Assembly: GCA_947170265.1 (NCBI GenBank)
Contig: CAMVSV010000006.1
Span: 1-64,000, forward strand
DNA: 64,000 nucleotides
Direction: 5' to 3'
From: an uncultured Prevotella sp.
GTDB lineage: Bacteria > Bacteroidota > Bacteroidia > Bacteroidales > Bacteroidaceae
The notes under the pieces were generated by a model, which was not told the origin of the DNA, did no database searches, and saw nothing but the letters and a program-made list of their open reading frames with translations. Below, in pieces: positions 8,277-16,562 of the stretch. The number at the start of each line of letters is the position of its first letter. Within the stretch, counting starts at the first letter, position 1. A program made the position numbers and the translations under genes.

Positions 8277-8954
8277 ATGAGAATTGACATAATTACCGTA
8301 TTGCCCGAGATGCTCGAGGGATTCGTCAACGAATCGATACTCGCAAGGGCTCAGAAGAAAGGACTCGCAGAGATACATCTGCACAACCTGCGCGACTATA
8401 CCACCGACAAATGGCGACGAGTGGACGACTATCCCTACGGAGGCTTTGCCGGAATGGTGATGCAGTGTGAACCCATAGATAGATGCATAAGCGCCCTGAA
8501 GACGGAAAGAGACTATGACGAGGTGATTTTCACATCGCCCGACGGTGAACAGTTCAACCAGCATGTAGCCAACGAGCTGTCGATGAAAGGCAACATCATC
8601 ATTCTGTGTGGCCACTACAAGGGCATAGACCACCGCATACGCGAGCACCTCATCACCCGCGAGATAAGCGTGGGCGACTATGTGCTCACCGGCGGAGAGC
8701 TTGCTGCCGCCATCATGACCGATGCCATTGTGAGGGTGGTGCCTGGAGTGATTGGCGACGAGCAGAGTGCGCTCTCCGACTGTTTCCAGGACGACATGCT
8801 CTCGGCGCCCATCTACACCCGACCTGCCGACTACAAAGGCTGGAAGGTGCCTGAGATACTTCTCAGCGGCAACGAAGCAAAAATAAAGCAATGGGAGTTT
8901 GACCAAGCCATGGAACGCACCAAGCGTCTGCGTCCCGACTTGTTGAAAAAGTAA
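8277..8954 (+). CDS. trmD: tRNA (guanine-37-N1)-methyltransferase TrmD
   Basis: 225-residue SPOUT methyltransferase that methylates G37 next to the anticodon, preventing frameshifts. The start at 8277 gives the family's standard N-terminus [13 protein letters not shown]; upstream codons in frame are not conserved. Diagnostic motifs: [33 protein letters not shown], and [28 protein letters not shown], the knotted S-adenosylmethionine site. The C-terminal domain ends with the tRNA-binding [19 protein letters not shown] and R.K.LRPDLL. Length is usual. A TAAATTTG box lies only six bases before the ATG but lacks an upstream partner box. Confidence 0.95.
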   Translation: MRIDIITVLPEMLEGFVNESILARAQKKGLAEIHLHNLRDYTTDKWRRVDDYPYGGFAGMVMQCEPIDRCISALKTERDYDEVIFTSPDGEQFNQHVANELSMKGNIIILCGHYKGIDHRIREHLITREISVGDYVLTGGELAAAIMTDAIVRVVPGVIGDEQSALSDCFQDDMLSAPIYTRPADYKGWKVPEILLSGNEAKIKQWEFDQAMERTKRLRPDLLKK

Positions 8955-8992
8955 AGAAACATAGAAAACGGAAAAACAAACGATAGAACGAC

Positions 8993-10162
8993 ATGAAAAA
9001 AGAAATTAGAAACGGCATATACTACATCGGTGCCGATGACAGAGAACTGGATCTCTTCGAAGGACAGTATGAAACCCCGGAAGGAATATCATATAACTCG
9101 CATGTGATCGTTGACGAGAAGATTGCCGTGCTTGACACCATCGACGGCAGGAAAGCCGAAGAATGGAAGCAAAACCTCGCCGAGGTGCTCGATGGCAGAG
9201 AGCCCGACTATCTCGTGGTGAGCCACATGGAGCCCGACCACTCAGCCCTCGTAAAAGAGATGATAGACACATACACGGCAATGAAGGTGGTGTGCTCCGT
9301 GCAGGCAGTGAAGATGATGGCTCGCTTCTTCGGTGAAGCCATACCTGCCGACCGCATCGTCACCGTGAAAGACAACGACACGCTGGCTCTCGGCACCCAC
9401 ACCCTGCAGTTCTTCACCGCTGCCATGATACACTGGCCCGAGGTGATTATGTCATACGAGCAGAAAGAAGGCATACTCTTCTCTGCCGATGCCTTCGGAA
9501 AGTTCGGAGCACTGAGCTACAACGACCCCGAGGGATGGGCTTGCGAGGCTCGCCGATACTATTTCAACATTGTAGGCAAATACGGTTCGCAGGTTCAGGT
9601 AGTGCTGAAGAAACTTGCCGGCATCGACATCAAGATGATTTGTCCGCTCCACGGTCCGGTACTCGACGAGAACATTGGCTATTATATCCAGACCTACGAC
9701 ACATGGAGTGCCTATAGACCGGAAGACGAAGGCATATTCATTGCCTACTGTTCGCTGCACGGCAACACCGAGGAGGCAGCACAGAAACTCGCAGAGATTA
9801 TCCGTGAGAAGAGCAACGTGAAGATAAGCATCAGCGACCTGCGCCGCGACGACCTCCACGAAGCCGTGGAAGATGCCTTCCGCTACGACCGCCTCGTGCT
9901 GGCTGCACCAACCTATGATGCCGGCATCATGCCAGTGATGCAGGACTTCATACATCATCTTGCCATCAAGAACTATCAGAACCGCCGTGTGGCAATCATT
10001 GACAACGGCTCGTGGGCTCCCGTGGCAGGAAAGAAGATGCGCGAAGCCATGGAAGCCATGAAAGACATCACCATCGTAGAGCCAATGGTAACAGTGGAGT
10101 CAACGGTTAAAGCCGACACCATAGAGAAGCTCAACACTCTGGCAGAAGCACTGATCAACTGA
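8993..10162 (+). CDS. fprA: FprA family A-type flavoprotein (O2/NO reductase)
   Basis: 389-residue cytoplasmic flavo-diiron protein. The N-terminal metallo-beta-lactamase half holds the di-iron ligands: SHMEPDHSA (H-x-E-x-D-H, about residue 80-87), the histidine of AMIHWPEV, ADAFGKFG and PLHGPVLDEN. The C-terminal half (about 250-389) is a flavodoxin domain with the FMN loop YCSLHGNTEE and APTYDAGIMPVM. In anaerobes this family reduces O2 to water or NO to N2O with electrons from rubredoxin; no rubredoxin gene is adjacent. This fits an anaerobe that tolerates brief oxygen exposure. Gap to the next gene is 22 bases, so the two may be cotranscribed. Confidence 0.92.
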   Translation: MKKEIRNGIYYIGADDRELDLFEGQYETPEGISYNSHVIVDEKIAVLDTIDGRKAEEWKQNLAEVLDGREPDYLVVSHMEPDHSALVKEMIDTYTAMKVVCSVQAVKMMARFFGEAIPADRIVTVKDNDTLALGTHTLQFFTAAMIHWPEVIMSYEQKEGILFSADAFGKFGALSYNDPEGWACEARRYYFNIVGKYGSQVQVVLKKLAGIDIKMICPLHGPVLDENIGYYIQTYDTWSAYRPEDEGIFIAYCSLHGNTEEAAQKLAEIIREKSNVKISISDLRRDDLHEAVEDAFRYDRLVLAAPTYDAGIMPVMQDFIHHLAIKNYQNRRVAIIDNGSWAPVAGKKMREAMEAMKDITIVEPMVTVESTVKADTIEKLNTLAEALIN

Positions 10163-10184
10163 CAACTAACCAAAATCTGATACA

Positions 10185-11573
10185 ATGTTTACTAAAGACA
10201 CATACATCAAGCGCCGGGAAGAGCTGAAGAAACTCGTGGGTAGCGGCGTAATAGTGCTGTTTGGCAACAACGAGTCACCATGCAACTATCCCAACAACGC
10301 CTACTATCCCTTCCGTCAGGACTCATCGTTCCTGTACTATTTCGGACAGAAAAGAGAAGGACTCGTTGGAGTAATCGACATTGACAACGACAAGGAGTGG
10401 CTCATTGGCGACGACATCGACATTGACGACATCGTGTGGTATGGCTCGGTAGACAGCGTTGCCGACATGGCAGCGCGGGTGGGCATTGCCAACACCGCCC
10501 CCATGTCGCAGCTCGCCACACTCCTCGCCCCCTGCACCACAGAGATACATTTCCTCCCACCCTACCGCCACGACAACATGATTCAAATCATGGACCTGCT
10601 CGGCATCCATCCCACCAAGCAGAAAGAGGCTGCATCGGTCAAGCTCATAAAAGCTGTCGTTGAGATGCGCTCGGCTAAGAGCCAGGAAGAGATTGCCGAG
10701 ATAGAACGTGCCTGCGAGATTGGCTATCAGATGCACACCACCGCCATGAAACTCACACGCCCGGGAGTGACAGAGAAATATATTGGTGGACAGGTTGACG
10801 GCATTGCCCACTCATTAGGCTCGCACGAGAGCTTTGCAACGATATTTTCACAACACGGTGAGATCATGCACGGCAACCCGTCGATGGCTGTGCTTGAGGA
10901 AGGCAGACTCGCACTGTGTGATGCCGGTGCAGAGACCATAAACCACTACTGCTCCGACCACACCCGCACCTTCCCCGTGAGCGGCAGGTTCACCAGCAGG
11001 CAGCTCGACATATACCGCATAGTGGAGGAATGTCACGACTATGTGCTTCAGGTAGCTAAACCTGGGATAAGATACCGCGACGTGCACTTCGCCGTGTGCC
11101 GTCTCATGACCGACAGGCTGAAAGAGCTCGGACTGATGAAGGGCGACACAGAGGAAGCCGTGAACGCCGGCGCACATGCCATGTTCCTTCCCCATGGACT
11201 GGGACACATGATGGGCATGGACGTTCACGACATGGAGGGACTGGGACAGATATACGTTGGCTTCGACTACAAGACACGCCCCAACCTTGAACAATTCGGC
11301 ACCAATGCGCTGCGCATGGGGCGTGAGCTCCAGGAAGGCTTCGTGGTGACCGATGAACCCGGCATCTATTTCATTCCCGCACTCATCGATGACTGGCGCC
11401 AGCGTGGACACTGCAAGGAGTTCATCAACTTTGACTTGCTCGAAACCTACAAGGACTTCGGAGGCATACGCATAGAAGACGATGTGCTCATCACCGCCGA
11501 CGGATGCCGCTTCCTCGGAGAAAAGAGAATCCCCTATCATCCCAAGGATATAGAGGAGTTTATGGCACAATAA
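10185..11573 (+). CDS. pepP: Xaa-Pro aminopeptidase (M24B)
   Basis: 462-residue cytoplasmic metallopeptidase removing N-terminal residues in front of proline. The N-terminal aminopeptidase-P domain (about 1-150) contains SGVIVLFGNNESPCNYPNN and RQDSSFLYYFGQ. The C-terminal pita-bread domain shows all five metal ligands in order: ALCDAGAE, the Asp of CSDHTRTFP, LPHGLGHMMGMDVHD, TDEPGIYFIP and RIEDDVLIT. Length matches PepP-type proteins of Bacteroidota. It follows fprA by 22 bases and ends before a stem-loop. Confidence 0.93.
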   Translation: MFTKDTYIKRREELKKLVGSGVIVLFGNNESPCNYPNNAYYPFRQDSSFLYYFGQKREGLVGVIDIDNDKEWLIGDDIDIDDIVWYGSVDSVADMAARVGIANTAPMSQLATLLAPCTTEIHFLPPYRHDNMIQIMDLLGIHPTKQKEAASVKLIKAVVEMRSAKSQEEIAEIERACEIGYQMHTTAMKLTRPGVTEKYIGGQVDGIAHSLGSHESFATIFSQHGEIMHGNPSMAVLEEGRLALCDAGAETINHYCSDHTRTFPVSGRFTSRQLDIYRIVEECHDYVLQVAKPGIRYRDVHFAVCRLMTDRLKELGLMKGDTEEAVNAGAHAMFLPHGLGHMMGMDVHDMEGLGQIYVGFDYKTRPNLEQFGTNALRMGRELQEGFVVTDEPGIYFIPALIDDWRQRGHCKEFINFDLLETYKDFGGIRIEDDVLITADGCRFLGEKRIPYHPKDIEEFMAQ

Positions 11574-11588
11574 CGTTAATGATAACGA

Positions 11589-11626
11589 ATCGCCCTGCTT
11601 CAAATTCGAGGCAGGGCAATTTTGTT
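11589..11626 (+). terminator. Terminator after the aminopeptidase gene
   Basis: GCCCTGC (11592-11598) pairs with GCAGGGC (11611-11617) and is followed by AATTTTGTTT on the plus strand. It sits between convergent genes; on the minus strand the tail has no T run, so it mainly serves the plus-strand operon. Confidence 0.75.
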
Positions 11627-11635
11627 TGCCATTTT

Positions 11636-12253
11636 TTAAGGCTGTGAAGGCACCTTCACCCCGTTCTTCTTCATTTGTTCCAAGCGGTGTTGCACTCTAG
11701 CTCTCGCTATCTTACGCATTTTCTCCTGTTCACTGTCATTAGGGTCGATTTGTATCTGTACAGTTCCAGAGTAGCCGTTGTTGTCGGTGTAGGTAGAAGT
11801 AACTGCCTGTGATTGCGCCTTAACTTTACCTGTTCCGCTGCAGACATGACACTGCCATTTGGTCACCTTGTTGCCATTGCACTGGTTGCATACGTATCTT
11901 CCTGCGCCCTCGCACTTCTGACACACCCTTGTGCCTGTACCTTTGCAGGTCTCACACTGCGGTGTTCCTTTACCGCCACACCATTGACACTCGCGCCAAT
12001 TATCCTTGACTTGCACGCCACCCTTGCCGCGACAATGGGCACAAAACACTTGCCCTGACCCTTGACACATGTTACAGCGCACCTCTTTCTTGCCCAAGCA
12101 GAAATCGCACTCACGCCAACCTTCTCCTTTACAAAACGCACAAGTACGCTCTTCCAATCCTGAACCGTTACAGTTCTTACACTCTGTCTGTGCCTGTGCT
12201 GATACGACAGCCATCAGGACTACTGTTAATGTTAAAATGAATCGTTTCATCAC
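11636..12253 (-). CDS. Exported CxxCxGxG-repeat protein, largest of five
   Basis: 205 residues, last gene of the minus-strand Cys-rich operon. Signal peptide MMKRFILTLTVVLMAVVSAQA cut before QTE (residue 1 or 2 may be the start). Residues 23-145 hold ten CxxC pairs, eight of them full CxxCxGxG as in the zinc-binding middle domain of DnaJ (CKNCNGSG, CAFCKGEG, CNMCQGSG, CAHCRGKG, CQWCGGKG, CETCKGTG, CQKCEGAG, CHVCSGTG). DnaJ itself has four. There is no J domain. A polar C-terminal tail (about 150-205) with a basic helix follows and is unique to this member. Each pair of motifs could bind one Zn2+, or form disulfides outside the cytoplasm. Function unknown; a chaperone-like or metal-binding role is only a guess. 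Confidence 0.75.
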   Translation of the reverse strand: MMKRFILTLTVVLMAVVSAQAQTECKNCNGSGLEERTCAFCKGEGWRECDFCLGKKEVRCNMCQGSGQVFCAHCRGKGGVQVKDNWRECQWCGGKGTPQCETCKGTGTRVCQKCEGAGRYVCNQCNGNKVTKWQCHVCSGTGKVKAQSQAVTSTYTDNNGYSGTVQIQIDPNDSEQEKMRKIARARVQHRLEQMKKNGVKVPSQP

Positions 12254-12271
12254 ATCGTATGGTTTTATGGG

Positions 12272-12352
12272 TTATTTTGTTGTAACTTTATTCTCGTTCG
12301 GCGAGTTGGGAATTTGCGGAACCTGAATGACTCCATTGAAAAGCGGACAATC
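12272..12352 (-). pseudogene. Orphan 3' fragment of the C2HC-finger gene
   Basis: Read on the minus strand these bases encode DCPLFNGVIQVPQIPNSPNE then NKVTTK and stop. That matches the last codons of the intact gene at 14740-15633 (DCPRFNQIIQVPQVPATPEL then NKMAKE). The fragment begins 12 bases after the stop codon of the membrane-protein gene and has no start codon. The DNA between it and the next ATG (CATCGTATGGTTTTAT...) also matches the spacer behind the intact gene. It is the scar of a duplicated block whose front part was lost, so this operon grew by tandem duplication and recombination. Confidence 0.75.
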
Positions 12353-12364
12353 AATAATTTAGAA

Positions 12365-12886
12365 TTACTTTTTCTTGCCTTTCATCAGCTGATATACCAC
12401 CCATCCTAATCCTATTAAGGTTATCAGACTTAATGTGGCCATGCGCGTCTTATAATCGGCATAGAAGCGTAGGTAGAAGAAGGAAACATCAACTACATAG
12501 AGAATGGCGGATGTCACTATCGTGTAACCAGCGACTATCAATACTTCGCGCCATGTAGGACGGTAGTCTCTGTTCTTAAGATATGTGGCGACCAAATATA
12601 CGATGAACAACAATGGTGTTATAGCACAGAAACAGAGTATGTACATCCAGATTTTCCGTTGCTCCTCCCGCTGCTTAACCAAACTGTCCATCTCCTGGTT
12701 CATACGCTCGTATGCCTTATAGCTCTCCGAGTGATTCCCCAGCGAGTCGGTGTGCAACTGTCTGACGAGTTCCTGCTGGTAGGCTTCGACCGATGACGGC
12801 TGCTGTGCATACCCAAAAGTCACCAAGGTGCCACCAGTCAGCAGCGCACAGATGAGAAAGACATAGAGGATTTTATGGCTTGACAT
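12365..12886 (-). CDS. Three-to-four-helix membrane protein of the Cys-rich operon
   Basis: 173 residues starting MSSHKILYVFL; the longer frame upstream runs inside the preceding gene, and the ATG at 12886 overlaps that gene's stop by 14 bases, suggesting coupled translation. One N-terminal hydrophobic segment (signal peptide or anchor, to about residue 28), then a polar, helix-prone stretch (about 30-75: QQELVRQLHTDS, YERMNQEMDSLVKQREEQ). Three more membrane helices follow (MYILCFCAITPLLFIVYLVA, VLIVAGYTIVTSAILYVVDV, ATLSLITLIGLGWVVYQLM) and a basic end KGKKK. No family recognised. As the only multi-helix protein in the operon it may be the membrane partner of the exported proteins. Confidence 0.7.
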   Translation of the reverse strand: MSSHKILYVFLICALLTGGTLVTFGYAQQPSSVEAYQQELVRQLHTDSLGNHSESYKAYERMNQEMDSLVKQREEQRKIWMYILCFCAITPLLFIVYLVATYLKNRDYRPTWREVLIVAGYTIVTSAILYVVDVSFFYLRFYADYKTRMATLSLITLIGLGWVVYQLMKGKKK

Positions 12887-13286
12887 TATTCCACCAATTG
12901 TAATTGCTGACGTACCACCCGTAGGGATTTTTTCCCGTGTACTGATGTTCCTTCTTGAATCTGCTGTCATAGATGATAAAGGTATGATATGGTGCTCCGC
13001 CCCATACATGGAAACCATACATATCAAAACGTTTGGTTACCGTATAAAGAACATTTCCGTTATATTTGATTTGCACGGTAATTTCTGACTGCGTTAGATC
13101 AGCAGCCATATCGCCATTGTTGGTGAAATACCCACGTACCTCACATACACCGTCAGAAACTGTAACCTCGGTTAGTGTAAATTTGATGTCTGCGCCTGCA
13201 TATACTTTCTGCGGCATCACCATCATGATACCGAAAAGACACATGAGGACTGTCCGGACAATCCATTGCTTGTTGTTCTGTTTCAT
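12873..13286 (-). CDS. Exported beta-rich protein of the Cys-rich operon
   Basis: 137 residues starting MKQNNKQ at 13286; the signal peptide runs to about KVYA/GAD. The mature part of about 107 residues is rich in short beta-strand patterns (IKFTLTEVTVSDGVCEVRGY, NGDMAADL, ITVQIKYNGNVLYTVTKRF) and aromatic residues near the end (YGWYVSNYNWWNN). It reads like a single small immunoglobulin-like domain with FTNNGD, a feature of domains that describe added or missing loops. It has one cysteine in the mature protein, unlike its neighbours. No family recognised. It lies 20 bases after one CxxC gene and overlaps the next. Confidence 0.65.
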   Translation of the reverse strand: MKQNNKQWIVRTVLMCLFGIMMVMPQKVYAGADIKFTLTEVTVSDGVCEVRGYFTNNGDMAADLTQSEITVQIKYNGNVLYTVTKRFDMYGFHVWGGAPYHTFIIYDSRFKKEHQYTGKNPYGWYVSNYNWWNNVKP

Positions 13287-13306
13287 CGTTTTAACTCTTT
13301 TGGTGA

Positions 13307-13705
13307 TTACTGGCAATCGGGACAAGGGATTTTCTTCAGTCCGCCACAACGAGGACACACCTTGTCGCCATAGAAACAATACTTCGGAGCCTCAGGGCAT
13401 TTCTCATAGCCCTTGCCGTCGCATTGATGACAGTCGATGACACGACCTGTTCCCTTGCAGGTCCAACAACTTGCGTTATTATAATACTTGGAGCCGTGGC
13501 AGACGGGACAGGTCTTGAACTCGCCATTACATCTGCGGCAAACGATATTACCCAGTCCCTTACAAGTAGGACAGAGATCTGCCTTACCGTTGCACTCCGG
13601 ACAGACTATCACACCTGAGCCGTCGCATCTTCTGCAATTCGACTGTGCCTGTGCTGCTACGACAGCCATCAGGACTACTGCTAATGTTAAGATGAATCGT
13701 TTCAT
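13307..13705 (-). CDS. Exported CxxC-repeat protein
   Basis: 132 residues from MKRFILTLAV at 13705 (an ATG two codons earlier, at 13711, is possible). Signal peptide cut after AQA/QS. The mature chain of about 112 residues contains nine CxxC pairs (CRRC, CPEC, CPTC, CRRC, CPVC, CWTC, CHQC, CPRC, CPDC) plus CPEAPKYC. Fewer of these keep the full xGxG tail than in the sister proteins, and three are CPxC, closer to rubredoxin-type zinc knuckles. The DNA of the signal peptide is almost identical to that of the gene at 11636-12253 (3 differences in 62 bases), while the mature parts are much more different. Function unknown. Confidence 0.72.
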   Translation of the reverse strand: MKRFILTLAVVLMAVVAAQAQSNCRRCDGSGVIVCPECNGKADLCPTCKGLGNIVCRRCNGEFKTCPVCHGSKYYNNASCWTCKGTGRVIDCHQCDGKGYEKCPEAPKYCFYGDKVCPRCGGLKKIPCPDCQ

Positions 13706-13723
13706 AAACATAAGTTATTTAGT

Positions 13724-14272
13724 TTACCATGTTTCATCTATTTTTTTTAAAGCCTCCTGCGCCTGCTTGAAATCCTTACGCGCTGCTTTCTGCCACCATT
13801 TGACAGCCTCTTTATAACTGCGTCCTACGCCTTCACCATACCAATAGCAATTCCCCAGATGATACATTCCACCAGCAGCCTCTCTTTGTTCTCCTAGGAT
13901 TTTCCACAACCGGAAAGCCTCATCAGGGTTCTTGGGTATTTCTTTACCTTTATACATATCAAATGTTCCTACTCTTTCGGAAGAGTAGAGTGACGCCAAG
14001 TTAAATAATGCTGACGTGTTGCCTAAATCAGCGGCTTTACTCCACCACTTAATAGTCTCGTCCAGATTCTTAGCAACAACTATTCCTGACTCGTAGGAAA
14101 GTCCGACTTCAAACATTGCACGAGCATCGCCGGCTTGTGCTCTTTTCAGATTATCACGAAACTCTTTTTTAAAATATTCTATATCCCAATTATCCTCATC
14201 CCTTTCTGTTTGTGCCTGTACAGCACCCATAGCCACAAAGACTATAACTAATAACAAAACTAATCTTTTCAT
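13724..14272 (-). CDS. Exported Sel1-repeat protein
   Basis: 182 residues starting MKRLVLLLVIVFV at 14272; signal peptide cut after VQA/QT. Three Sel1-like repeats (helical, TPR-related): ARAMFEVGLSYESG..DETIKWWSKAAD, SALFNLASLYSSE...DEAFRLWKILGE, and GGMYHLGNCYWYGEG..KEAVKWWQKAA, each about 36-40 residues. Such repeats bind other proteins and act as scaffolds, in the periplasm or cytoplasm. It lies 26 bases after one CxxC gene and 12-18 bases before the next, so it is part of the same transcript. It might hold the exported Cys-rich proteins together; that is inference. Confidence 0.75.
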   Translation of the reverse strand: MKRLVLLLVIVFVAMGAVQAQTERDEDNWDIEYFKKEFRDNLKRAQAGDARAMFEVGLSYESGIVVAKNLDETIKWWSKAADLGNTSALFNLASLYSSERVGTFDMYKGKEIPKNPDEAFRLWKILGEQREAAGGMYHLGNCYWYGEGVGRSYKEAVKWWQKAARKDFKQAQEALKKIDETW

Positions 14273-14298
14273 AATGATGTTTTTTTTGTAGTTACAAA

Positions 14299-14718
14299 TT
14301 AAATCCTGCCAGCAGCTATACACTCTGGGCAACGCCATTCTTTGACGCCCGTACCGCCACAATGCCAGCAATGATGCTCACCATTACCATTACAGCTACG
14401 GCACGGCAGATAACCACGATGACTCTTGCATGCCTCGCAACGGAAGGTTTTCTGTCCACCGCAGTTGTAACAGGTCTGTTCGCCTCTCATACCTGTACCA
14501 TCACAGGCATAACATTTCAGTTCACCTGATCCTTGACAATGGTAGCATTCTACTTCACCGTTGCCACGACACTCATCGCAACGCCATGTGCCTTTTCCAT
14601 TACAGGGAAGACAAGTCTCATGGATAACACCAGAATCACCACATCTATTACATGTCTGTGCTTGTACAGCAAAAGCAGCTGTCACTAAAAAAGCCAATGA
14701 TAAAAATATTCTTTTCAT
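14299..14718 (-). CDS. Exported CxxCxGxG-repeat protein
   Basis: 139 residues; signal peptide MKRIFLSLAFLVTAAFAVQA cut before QTC. From residue 22 to the end the protein is almost entirely ten CxxC units: CNRCGDSG, CLPCNGKG, CDECRGNG, CYHCQGSG, CYACDGTG, CYNCGGQK, CEACKSHR, CRSCNGNG, CWHCGGTG, CPEC, with spacing of 10-15 residues. It is a close copy of the gene at 16563-16982 (same length, same order, same NCGGQKTFRCEACK and GVKEWRCPECIAAGRI-type end). The N-terminal pairs resemble the zinc domain of DnaJ, but there is no J domain and the protein should lie outside the cytoplasm. Function unknown. Confidence 0.75.
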   Translation of the reverse strand: MKRIFLSLAFLVTAAFAVQAQTCNRCGDSGVIHETCLPCNGKGTWRCDECRGNGEVECYHCQGSGELKCYACDGTGMRGEQTCYNCGGQKTFRCEACKSHRGYLPCRSCNGNGEHHCWHCGGTGVKEWRCPECIAAGRI

Positions 14719-14739
14719 AATCGTATGGTATTATATAGG

Positions 14740-15633
14740 TTATTCTTTTGCCATTTTATTCAATTCAGGCGTGGCAGGCACTTGCGGAACCTGAATGATT
14801 TGATTGAAACGCGGACAATCTTTTTTACAGTGTTCATTGAAAAACAGACTTGCCGACTTGCCCACGAAAGTAGCACCACAGTGTGGACACGTTATGCGAA
14901 TGTCGTGCATGGGCTGAGGTGCAGATACCGATTCCTGCTGTGGACTTTGCGATGCCGGCAAACTGTCATTCTCCTCCGCATCTGGAGAATACGGACAGTT
15001 CTGCTTGTGGGCTTCGCCTGTCTTCAGGTTTACATCGCAAAAGATGCAATATGCTTCTTCGATACTCGGATTCAGGCTTTCAATAGCCGTGATCAGCGCC
15101 TCTATTTCCTTTTTGGAACCGAAAGGCAGGATGAAGCCGGGATGACGGTTTTTATCCTTGTCGACGATAGGTGACACACTAAGATAGACAGCATCATCAC
15201 CCACGAACATCATCTGCGTATAAGCCTCCACATGGGCATCCTTCATGTTGTGATACTCCGGTTCTGGTGGTGTACCTATATCAAACCATGCCGTCACGTT
15301 CTTGAAGTTTGTATCGAACAGGACTGCTGAATCCTCGATGCCTGTAATAGGTGCTTTCGTATCCCACCACAGTCCTGCTTTGTCAGCAAGAGAACGCAAT
15401 TCCTTGACAAATGCGGGGATATGCTTACTCGATAAACGTATTCCAACGATTGGGATATACTTGTTAAGCGACTGGCCATAGATGAGACAGTCGAAAGACT
15501 TTCCCTTAACATTCTCTACCAACACACCATAATCCCTATCGGTTACCGACGAGTGCCAGGAACCATATCTCTGAGCACTCGCACAGAGATAACATACCGT
15601 AGCGACGGCTAATAATAACAGTTTTTTCCTCAT
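14740..15633 (-). CDS. Exported protein with two C2HC zinc-finger-like sites
   Basis: 297 residues; signal peptide MRKKLLLLAVATVCYLCASA cut before QRY. Residues about 22-190 form an unknown alpha/beta domain (DRDYGVLVENVKGKSFDCL, AYTQMMFVGDDAVYLSVSPI). Then come a C-x2-C-x9-H-x3-C site (CIFCDVNLKTGEAHKQNC, near 205-222), a Ser/Gln/Pro-rich linker (about 225-252) and a second site, CPHC-x15-HCKKDC (about 256-278). Both look like small zinc knuckles. Its ATG overlaps the stop of the upstream gene by four bases (ATGA), so translation is coupled. A broken copy of its 3' end lies at 12272-12352. No family recognised. Confidence 0.7.
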   Translation of the reverse strand: MRKKLLLLAVATVCYLCASAQRYGSWHSSVTDRDYGVLVENVKGKSFDCLIYGQSLNKYIPIVGIRLSSKHIPAFVKELRSLADKAGLWWDTKAPITGIEDSAVLFDTNFKNVTAWFDIGTPPEPEYHNMKDAHVEAYTQMMFVGDDAVYLSVSPIVDKDKNRHPGFILPFGSKKEIEALITAIESLNPSIEEAYCIFCDVNLKTGEAHKQNCPYSPDAEENDSLPASQSPQQESVSAPQPMHDIRITCPHCGATFVGKSASLFFNEHCKKDCPRFNQIIQVPQVPATPELNKMAKE

Positions 15634-16181
15634 TTCTTTTGAGCTTTACAACACTTCTTGTCAGATTTGCAACAATCCCCCTTCGCATACTCCACCTGAA
15701 CATCATCATTCCCGCTAATTTCAGGTTTGCATCCCTCAGCGAGGATAATCTTCTTCAGTTCAGACGCATTGCTGACATTAAGTTTCTCGAGTTTCGACTG
15801 ATTCCGCAGGTCGATTTCTTCCAACGGAGTGGTACCTACTCCAAAAGCGGTAAGGTCGGGGAAATACTTCAGGAAGTCGTAGTTGGTGATAACATTGCTA
15901 CGACCACCTCTTTCAAGTGATAGGAAGGTTGCCTTCTTAGCCTCACAGCAATCAACGATACCGTCGCCGTTGGTGTCGATGTCTTTGAAGCACTGTGAGA
16001 AGATGTTATTGTCTTCTATCTTGACAACCGTCACTTTCTCCTTCTTCTCGGCTTTGCAGCATTCCTTCTTCCCTGCTTTGCAACACTCTTTCTTCTCAGC
16101 TTTGCAGCACTTCTGTTCTTGAGCCTGCGCTGATATGCCAGCTACCATGACAATAGCTAATGATATAATCAGTCGTTTCAT
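15630..16181 (-). CDS. Exported EF-hand/LRR protein framed by Cys-Cys-Lys repeats
   Basis: 183 residues; signal peptide cut after AQA/QE. Residues 24-48 are three tandem KECCKAEKK-type repeats (CC at 25-26, 33-34, 41-42), and the last 15 residues repeat this (CC at 170-171, 177-178). Between them is one EF-hand loop, DTNGDGIVDCCE (69-80), with Asp/Asn at positions 1, 3, 5, 9 and Glu at 12 but with a Cys-Cys inside. A short leucine-rich module follows (LKYFPDL..FGVGTT..EEIDL....LEKLNVS.A..LKKIILAEGC). The module is a single-copy version of the repeat in the first gene of the operon. The Cys-Lys ends look metallothionein-like or suited to cross-linking. Function unknown. Confidence 0.7.
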   Translation of the reverse strand: MKRLIISLAIVMVAGISAQAQEQKCCKAEKKECCKAGKKECCKAEKKEKVTVVKIEDNNIFSQCFKDIDTNGDGIVDCCEAKKATFLSLERGGRSNVITNYDFLKYFPDLTAFGVGTTPLEEIDLRNQSKLEKLNVSNASELKKIILAEGCKPEISGNDDVQVEYAKGDCCKSDKKCCKAQKK

Positions 16182-16238
16182 ATACGTTTAGTTTTTAGTT
16201 TGATGTTTAAAGTATCGCCTGAGGCGAGGATTGATGTA

Positions 16239-16541
16239 TTAGATAGAGCCCCGTCCGAAGCAGCGTGTACAGAGCACGGCACCTTTTCCGTTACATGTAC
16301 GACACTCGTTGTAACCTGTACCTTCGCAGACGCCGCAAGTATAGGTGCTACCTTTATACTCCACCTGACCTGAACCGTCACACTTGATACACTTGAAGTA
16401 AGGCCGACCGCCACAAGTCGGGCATGTCAGACTACCCCTTCCGCCACAACTGTCACAGGTACGGTCACCCATTACGGTGAAACTCATCGCTATCATTGCG
16501 ATTGCTACAACAGCAAATGATTTAAATAATGACTTTTTCAT
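16239..16541 (-). CDS. Small exported CxxCxGxG-repeat protein
   Basis: 100 residues starting MKKSLFKSFAVVAIA at 16541 (an ATG two codons earlier at 16547 is possible). The signal peptide ends near MSFTVMG/DR. The mature part of about 75 residues has six CxxC units: CDSCGGRG, CPTCGGRP, CIKCDGSG, CGVCEGTG, CRTCNGKG and CTRCFGRG. An insert VEYKGSTYT between the third and fourth matches the hairpin insert seen in the DnaJ zinc domain. With six motifs it is the member closest to one DnaJ zinc module plus half a repeat. It starts about 20 bases after the neighbouring CxxC gene. Function unknown. Confidence 0.72.
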   Translation of the reverse strand: MKKSLFKSFAVVAIAMIAMSFTVMGDRTCDSCGGRGSLTCPTCGGRPYFKCIKCDGSGQVEYKGSTYTCGVCEGTGYNECRTCNGKGAVLCTRCFGRGSI

Positions 16542-16562
16542 AATCATATCTATTTTAAGGTT

